This document shows, piece after piece, positions 59,901 through 64,000 of a stretch of 64,000 nt of DNA. The stretch's first letter is position 1. Each line of letters opens with the position of its first letter. The notes below the pieces were generated by a model. That model made no database searches and was not told the origin of the DNA. It saw only the letters and a list, made by a program, of their open reading frames with translations. This stretch comes from CBDCDJ01 sp965215355. GTDB lineage: Bacteria > Deinococcota > Deinococci > Deinococcales > Trueperaceae. Location of the stretch: contig CBDCDJ010000007.1 in NCBI GenBank assembly GCA_965215355.1, forward strand, positions 1,116,001-1,180,000. Reading direction: 5' to 3'. A program made the translations under genes and the position numbers.

Positions 59901-60655
59901 CTCTGGGTCGCGCCGCGAAACTGAGCGACCTGGAACTCCTGCGCCTAGAAAAGGAAGCGCTGGGCCTCTACATCAGCTCTCACCCGATGCAGAGCTACCC
60001 GGGTTTGGTCGAGGCGGCGAGCTGTCCAGTGGGCCAGGTCGAGGCGTGGTTCCGGGAGCAGCCGCGCGAGACGATATACCGGGGCCGGGTGAAGGTAGCG
60101 CTCGCCGGTATTTTACAAAACGTCGTCAAAAAGCCGACCAAAAAAGGCACTATGATGGCCCGCTTCGACCTGGCCGACGAGAGCGGCAGCCGCGAAATCG
60201 TCGCCTTCAGCCGCACCTACGACGACATCGCCGACCTGCTCGCCAACGACGCGCCGGTGGTGCTCATCACCGAGTTGTCCGAGGACGGCGACTCGGTGCG
60301 GCTCGTCGCCGACCGGCTCATCCGCTGGGACCACAAAGCCAACCTGCCCGAGGTCGTGGTGTTGCAGTTCGGCCTCGAGACCCTGACGAGTGACCACCTC
60401 AGCGAACTGCGCTCGTTTTTGGACGAGTATTCCGGCATCACCCCGGTGCGCCTGCGCTTTACCAGCCCGGAGGGCTTGGTCACCTACGACACCGACGGCA
60501 TCCGCGTCGACAAGGCGCAGCTAGAAACCCTCAGAGACGTGTGCCCGTGGCTGAAAACGGCCGTCACCTTAGACACCGACAAACTGCTGAACGTCCGGCA
60601 AGACTACAGCTACAGCGCCTCTCCCCCACCGCCGAGCACCGAAGTACCTTTTTGA
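56915..60655 (+). CDS. dnaE: DNA polymerase III alpha subunit
   Basis: Replicative polymerase of 1246 residues. The N-terminal PHP domain has the metal-ligand motif HLHQHTAYSLLDG (His10-14 region) and VLAMTDHGNMHG, well preserved, so it may keep nuclease activity as in Thermus. Catalytic Asp residues are Asp473 and Asp475 in MPDIDVDFSDTRRGEVI. GPGRGSGAGSIVCYAL, HAAGVIISREP, the tandem helix-hairpin-helix and the C-terminal OB fold (YRGRVKVALAGILQ) follow. No intein interrupts it. It is flanked on both sides by direct copies of the dispersed repeat. Confidence 0.97.
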   Translation: MAEPALKFAHLHQHTAYSLLDGAARIKDLMKWVKEVSPDQPVLAMTDHGNMHGAVEFYKAAETQGVKPILGFEAYVTAGSRFEKRRGSSKLDGGYFHLTLLAKSFKGYQNLCRLNSRGWLEGFYGKPRVDHELLEEYSEGVIALSGCLGAQVPRTLLDVSPEAGEEILQKYLDIYGDNFFIELQDHGIEDQPRLNKMLKILADKYGLGLVATNDGHYVRKEDARAHEALLAIQTKTVLSDPGRFKFPCDEFYVKTPDEMAAVIPESDYPGALGNSMTIADMCDVVLPVGDKRVYQMPELPIPKGRTLAEQLRIQSYQGLLERYGEIDEALYRRYLGMATVEKPETFEGVLEHLARGGETCQAQARSAGEKYVTYPHLEKLKASGEFSERALIILERLEYELGLIITMGFPDYLLIVADFINWAKDNGIAVGPGRGSGAGSIVCYALKITNIEPLQYDLLFERFLNPDRISMPDIDVDFSDTRRGEVIDYVREKYGEDRVAQIATFGTMASKAAIKDAARVLEAPYADADRVSKLIPVVFGRSTPIARAMDEVPEIKQYYDRGASEFMDVALALEGLTRHASVHAAGVIISREPVQELAPVFRSGDGPIVCQYDMTSVEELGFIKMDFLGLRTLSFIEAAVKIVKESRGINLDPDAFPIDDPKTMDLLSRGEAAGVFQFESPGMVDTLKKLKPRRIQDLIAVSALYRPGPMENIPTYIRRHHGSSEDLYADFPASREYLEAILEETYGIPVYQEQIMKIAQAVAGYSLGEADILRRAMGKKKVAEMEKQRLIFLDGAKAKNIPKDEASRIFDLLEKFANYGFNKSHSAAYGVLSYQTAYLKAHYPVEFAAALLTVERANSDKVAQYAADARQLGVDVLPPDINESKSDFTPVGGVIRFGLYGIKNVGDGAVEHILAERARGGKFKDLWDFCKRVDSSMVNKRALEHLVKAGAFDALGERHTLLHNVEAAQKWGAAQRNQAALGQMSLFGAEETRPPSLGRAAKLSDLELLRLEKEALGLYISSHPMQSYPGLVEAASCPVGQVEAWFREQPRETIYRGRVKVALAGILQNVVKKPTKKGTMMARFDLADESGSREIVAFSRTYDDIADLLANDAPVVLITELSEDGDSVRLVADRLIRWDHKANLPEVVVLQFGLETLTSDHLSELRSFLDEYSGITPVRLRFTSPEGLVTYDTDGIRVDKAQLETLRDVCPWLKTAVTLDTDKLLNVRQDYSYSASPPPPSTEVPF

Positions 60656-60768
60656 CGGGGGGCGGCCTCGAGCGCTAACTGTTAAAGCCAGCCCCGTCTC
60701 TGGGACAGCCCAAACCCACGTTCGAACGCCGGCAGGCTGCCTCGTACCGTCTCGTTTCATGCCGAGAG

Positions 60769-60818
60769 CAAGTAAGTTATTTAATTCACAATACCGCTGC
60801 ACGTGAAATTTTTGTTTC
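60769..60818 (-). repeat. Dispersed AT-rich repeat, copy E
   Basis: Read on the minus strand: AGAAACAAAAATTTCAC, 13 bases, GTGAATTAAATAACTTACTTG. Plus-strand half-sites TTCAC 60785-60789 and GTGAA 60803-60807. Same orientation as copy D, so the two bracket dnaE directly. The 285-bp gap 60656-60940 holds nothing else I can support. Confidence 0.78.
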
Positions 60819-60940
60819 TTTGTTTAAGCTTGCTTTCTATACTGGAGTGCAGCACGAAAGGATGACCCCGTCCAAAGGTCTGAACTTCGGAGGGGGTCCA
60901 ACCTGCTTCACCACTGTGTGACCTGTATTTTGCCTAACTT

Positions 60941-61444
60941 TTACGGCTCGACGGTCGCCCCGAACCGCGCCAGGAGCGTCTGCACGACCTCGGCCATAAA
61001 GCTGTCGGCCAGCCGGAGGTCGGCGCTGCTCCCGGCCGTACTCGAGTAGGTTAGCGAGGCGGCGCCCGCCCCGGCGGGCCGCACCACGACCGAGAGCAGC
61101 GTCCGGTCGGTCTGCACCCCGGCCGTCGAAAAGCCGACGCTGAGCGAACCGTTGCGGAAACCCAGGCCGACCCGCTGTCCCAGCGTGCCGACACCCGTCA
61201 CCCGGCTGCGGCCCAGGCGCACGGCGGTGATGAGCCCGGTGTCGCGGTCGGCTTCCTCGAGGGCAAAACCGACACTGGTGGAGAAGGTCGAGACCCGGCT
61301 CGAGGCCACGGTTTGCAAAGTAGCGTCGAACAGGGTGTCGTAGTCGACGTTGAAGACGTAGGGTTGGGGCGGCAACCCCTGCACGGCCGGGGCGCAAGCG
61401 CCCAATGCCAGGACCAAACCGAACAACACGAACAAACGCAACAC
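60941..61444 (-). CDS. Small lipoprotein of unknown function
   Basis: A 167-residue lipoprotein. GTG at 61444 with GGAGG 5 bases upstream gives the signal peptide VLRLFVLFGLVLALGAC with a lipobox. The mature protein has YVFNVDYDTLFDATLQTVAS and DTGLITAVRLGRSRV, resembling periplasmic lipoproteins in which an exposed core is repeated as beta strands. A TATGAT box lies about 50 bases before the start. The family is not recognised. Confidence 0.68.
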   Translation of the reverse strand: MLRLFVLFGLVLALGACAPAVQGLPPQPYVFNVDYDTLFDATLQTVASSRVSTFSTSVGFALEEADRDTGLITAVRLGRSRVTGVGTLGQRVGLGFRNGSLSVGFSTAGVQTDRTLLSVVVRPAGAGAASLTYSSTAGSSADLRLADSFMAEVVQTLLARFGATVEP

Positions 61445-61734
61445 GCTGACCTCCTCCGCCGTTTCCGGCGCATAACGCCTAGGTCGGACCATCATAGCAA
61501 AAAGGCAGGTTGGGATGAGTTGACGGACTCGAGACACTTCGTCTGAAGCGACCTCGTTCGAGCTGACCCTGCGGGGGCCGGAGCGCTCGAGCCCGTCGCG
61601 TGGGCGTCGGCGCGGGGGTCACTCACCCGAAACCTGGACGAAACCCGACTTGCCGAAGACCCGTGCAGACGGCTGTACTGTGCACGCCGCAAGCTAACCG
61701 CCCCTTGGCGTAAACTTAGCAAGGAAGGAGTCAC

Positions 61735-62226
61735 ATGAACGAGCGAGAAACCGCGGTGCTGGCGGGCGGCTGTTTCTGGGGTCTGGAGGACCTGGTCCGC
61801 AAGCAGCCGGGGGTTGTAGACACCGAGGTAGGCTACACGGGCGGCCACAACGACCACCCCACGTACCAGCACCATCCGGGTCACGCCGAAGCGCTGCAAA
61901 TCACCTACGACCCGGCAAAAACAAGCTACAAACGCATCCTGGACTTTTTCTTCCAGGTTCACGACCCGACCACCCTCAACCGCCAGGGCAACGACCGCGG
62001 GACGTCTTACCGCTCCGCCGTCTTTTACAAAAACGACCATGAGAAGCAGACGGCCGAGGAGATGATTCACGTCGTCAACCGCTCGGGGCGCTGGCCCCGG
62101 CCCGTCGTGACGACGCTCGAGCCGCTGACCCGGTTTTGGCCCGCCGAGGACTATCACCAGGATTACCTGGTAAAAAACGTCGGGGGGTACACCTGTCACA
62201 GGCTTTACTTCGACAGCTATCTGTGA
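61735..62226 (+). CDS. msrA: Peptide methionine sulfoxide reductase A
   Basis: A 163-residue MsrA that reduces S-methionine sulfoxide in proteins. The catalytic Cys is in AGGCFWGLEDL; VEVGYTGGH-like VDTEVGYTGGHNDHPTYQHH and the C-terminal YTCHRLYFDSYL, containing a possible resolving Cys, are typical. AAGGAGG lies 6 bases before the ATG, with a TAAACT box upstream. It is monocistronic. In stress-tolerant Deinococcota it contributes to protein repair after oxidation. The 290-bp region before it (61445-61734) has no other gene. Confidence 0.95.
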   Translation: MNERETAVLAGGCFWGLEDLVRKQPGVVDTEVGYTGGHNDHPTYQHHPGHAEALQITYDPAKTSYKRILDFFFQVHDPTTLNRQGNDRGTSYRSAVFYKNDHEKQTAEEMIHVVNRSGRWPRPVVTTLEPLTRFWPAEDYHQDYLVKNVGGYTCHRLYFDSYL

Positions 62227-62416
62227 GGCTCGGGGCAACGCTGCGGAGAAGCTCGTCAGCGTAGAAATCAGCGTAGAAAAGGGTTGCCGAGGTCAGCGCG
62301 GGTTTGAACAGAGGGGGTTTGTCCCGCAGCCGACGTGCGGGCATGAGACCTCGACCTTTTCTCGGCGGTGGGCGCGCACCGTAAACCAGTGCAGCTTCCC
62401 GGAAACCCTCAGCCGT

Positions 62417-62446
62417 TTGCAAAGGTAGGACTAGCCGGTTTATAAA
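62417..62446 (+). promoter_or_regulatory. Promoter upstream of the CxxC protein gene
   Basis: TTGCAA (62417-62422), 18 bases, TATAAA (62441-62446), about 70 bases before the start at 62516. The rest of the gap after msrA contains a short direct repeat, TCAGCGTAGAAA, near 62260. Confidence 0.55.
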
Positions 62447-62515
62447 TGCTGCCCCAGGGCCGCTCGTCCGTGAAGTGCTGAGACTTCTGGTTTGATGCAG
62501 CAGCGAAGGGTTCCC

Positions 62516-63229
62516 ATGAGAGTCCAAATTCTTTTCCACAACCTGACCATCCAAGTCGAGGCCGAGGGCGAGTTAGAGACGCTCAAAGAAGCGCAGCGCT
62601 GGCTCGACGTGCCCAAGGTCTGCCCGGTCTGCGGTTTGCCCACCGAGCTTCGCTACCGCACCGTCACCGCCAAGACGGGCGAGCGCGAGGGCGAAGACTT
62701 CGAATACGTCGACGTGCAGTGTACGGGCCGCCCCAAACGCCACCGCTCCACCCTGGGGCAGTACAAGCCCAAAAACGGCGGCGGCTTCTACTACCGCGAA
62801 AACTTAGACAAGTTTCCTTGGGACGAGTACGACCTGGAGACCAAGGCGAGCCGCCCGGTGAATCATCAAGAGACCGCGGCAGCCGAGCCGGAGCCCGCGC
62901 CCGAGCCCACACCCGAGCCCGCGCCGAAACCCACCCGCGCCGACCTGTTGCAGGTTTACGCGGCGCTCCAGGACCGGGACAAAGCGTACGGGTCGGCGTT
63001 CCTGAGCTTTCTGGCCGCTGACGCCGAGCCGCGCTATTCACCCGAGCTGGCGCGCGAGGTCGCGCGGCACCTGGAGGTGCTGGACGGCCCCGGTCTGCTC
63101 GAGCCCCGCAACCTCAGGCGCATCCTCGAAAAAGTGGGGGGCTGGGAGGCGGGAGCGTTCACGCTCGACCCGGGGGCGCTGCGCAGCTGGGAAGCGCGCT
63201 TCGCCGAGCTGGGTCATCCGGGCGTCTAA
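62516..63229 (+). CDS. Hypothetical CxxC-containing protein
   Basis: A 237-residue protein. Near residue 40 it has CPVCGLPTELRYRTV, half of a possible zinc ribbon, with another Cys in VQCTGRP about 30 residues later. After a Pro-rich linker (EPAPEPTPEPAPKPT, near residue 140) comes a helical domain with LLQVYAALQDRDKAYGSAFL. ATG at 62516 is preferred since AAGGG lies 5 bases upstream. No function is assigned. Confidence 0.65.
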   Translation: MRVQILFHNLTIQVEAEGELETLKEAQRWLDVPKVCPVCGLPTELRYRTVTAKTGEREGEDFEYVDVQCTGRPKRHRSTLGQYKPKNGGGFYYRENLDKFPWDEYDLETKASRPVNHQETAAAEPEPAPEPTPEPAPKPTRADLLQVYAALQDRDKAYGSAFLSFLAADAEPRYSPELAREVARHLEVLDGPGLLEPRNLRRILEKVGGWEAGAFTLDPGALRSWEARFAELGHPGV

Positions 63230-63338
63230 ACTCGGACACGTGGGAACTAGAGCTTCGGGGGTGGGAGGCTGAGCGCTCCGGAGCGAGCCGAGAATCGTTG
63301 GTTGGAAGCGTTTCAATGCAGGCTTCGAGCAGCGTCGT

Positions 63339-64000
63339 TTAGCCCTTCACGCCCCCGGCGGTGAGGCCGCCGACGAGGTACTTCTCGAACCAAAAAAACA
63401 GCACCATGATGGGCAGCGTGACGATGACCGCGCCCGCCATGAGGTACTGGCGCGGCACTTCTTGTGAATTGAGCCCGACCATGCCGCGCGACAGCGTAAA
63501 AATAGCCGGCGTGTCTAAAAACATGAAGGCGAACAAAAACTCGTTCCAGGCTATCATGAACACGTACAGCCCGACCGAAGCGAGCGCGGGCAAGCTCAGC
63601 GGCAGGGTGATGCGCCAGATGACCCCGAGGCGCGTGGCGCCGTCGATGAGCCCGGCTTCCTCCAAGTCTTTGGGCAGCGTTTGAAAATAGCTGCGCAGCA
63701 TGTAGAGCGCGACCGGCAGGGTCGTGGCCGGATAGACGATGAGCAGTCCCGGCAGCGTGTCGCGCAGGCCGAGCTGGGTGAAAATCGAGTAGAGCGGAAT
63801 GACGAGGACGATGGCCGGGAACATGTAGATGAGCAAAATCGAGCGCGACAGCAGCTTGCGGCCGGGGAAGCTGAGCCGAGTGACCGCGTAAGCGCCGAGG
63901 ACCGACAAGACAAGCGTGACGACGACGGTCACGACGGCGACGAAGGTGCTGTTGCCGATAAAGCGCCAAAAGTTAAAAGTGACGAGCACCTCGCGGTAGC
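63339..64000 (-). CDS. ABC sugar permease, MalG class, C-terminal part
   Basis: Only the last 220 or so residues are inside the window; the gene continues past the right edge. The EAA loop reads DLEEAGLIDGATRLGVIWRI, with ALYMLRSYF-type helices and the usual ending ...EKYLVGGLTAGGVKG. It belongs to a second carbohydrate importer different from that at 4345-9806. The 109 bases before its 3' end contain no feature. Confidence 0.88.
   Translation of the reverse strand, partial: YREVLVTFNFWRFIGNSTFVAVVTVVVTLVLSVLGAYAVTRLSFPGRKLLSRSILLIYMFPAIVLVIPLYSIFTQLGLRDTLPGLLIVYPATTLPVALYMLRSYFQTLPKDLEEAGLIDGATRLGVIWRITLPLSLPALASVGLYVFMIAWNEFLFAFMFLDTPAIFTLSRGMVGLNSQEVPRQYLMAGAVIVTLPIMVLFFWFEKYLVGGLTAGGVKG

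Noticed and set aside
1..64000. tRNA or rRNA genes
   Set aside because: I looked in all intergenic regions for T-loop GTTCGA patterns with pairing arms and for conserved rRNA blocks and found none.

Overview
The window reads as chromosomal DNA of a GC-rich bacterium. The most likely source is a member of the Deinococcota close to Truepera; this is an inference from gene content and signals, not from a marker-gene comparison. Supporting points are a housekeeping set (ppc, rpoD, dnaE, smc, asnS, aspS, smpB) mixed with lipoproteins and an SLH-anchored exoenzyme, many -10 boxes 5-9 bases before the start codon (leaderless mRNAs, common in Deinococcus), and a striking excess of the palindrome CTCGAG. 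Signals of the TTGACA-17-TATAAT type are easy to see.

Bases 1-16744 form one divergent catabolic locus. The minus-strand arm runs from a sugar-type ABC transporter (binding protein, two permeases, two different ATPases) into a sugar epimerase, a Tm-1-like protein, a phosphoenolpyruvate-hydrolase-family TIM barrel, a cupin, a membrane protein and a second epimerase cut by the window edge. The plus-strand arm encodes a GntR/FadR regulator, a GlcD-like FAD dehydrogenase, an Fe-S partner with an incomplete cysteine motif, a third epimerase, a second Tm-1-like protein and a creatininase-family amidohydrolase. Between the arms lie two consensus-like divergent promoters, each followed by the same 11-bp GntR-type operator in mirror orientation. 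I regard this as the best candidate for an undescribed catabolic pathway, probably for a sugar or sugar acid. The substrate cannot be read from sequence.

Bases 16769-24770 hold an SLH-esterase fusion, PEP carboxylase, the principal sigma factor, a 278-bp MITE-like element with terminal inverted repeats and a 7-bp target duplication, an orphan NarL-type response regulator, a candidate tiny RNA, and a CsbD-like stress protein. Bases 24771-33632 carry a form II CoxL-type molybdenum hydroxylase operon (medium, large and small subunits plus CoxG), an MscS channel and a TAXI-type TRAP transporter with its DUF1850 partner.

Bases 33880-50348 are mostly ordinary cell maintenance: flavin reductase behind a 15-bp x 6 tandem repeat, NAD(P)HX epimerase, YebC, smpB, an amidase with a GerMN protein, a deaminase, AsnRS, a HAD phosphatase, AspRS, two lipid-kinase paralogues, an AI-2E-type membrane protein and DUF4397/PEGA surface proteins. 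Bases 50639-60655 hold smc, a tyrosine recombinase, a coiled-coil protein of unknown function and dnaE. The window ends with a small lipoprotein, msrA, a CxxC protein and the 3' part of another sugar ABC permease.

Five intergenic copies of a roughly 50-bp AT-rich repeat, each with half-sites spaced exactly 13 bp, occur only between 37 and 61 kb. They bracket both smc and dnaE in direct orientation. I found no tRNA, rRNA or CRISPR array.
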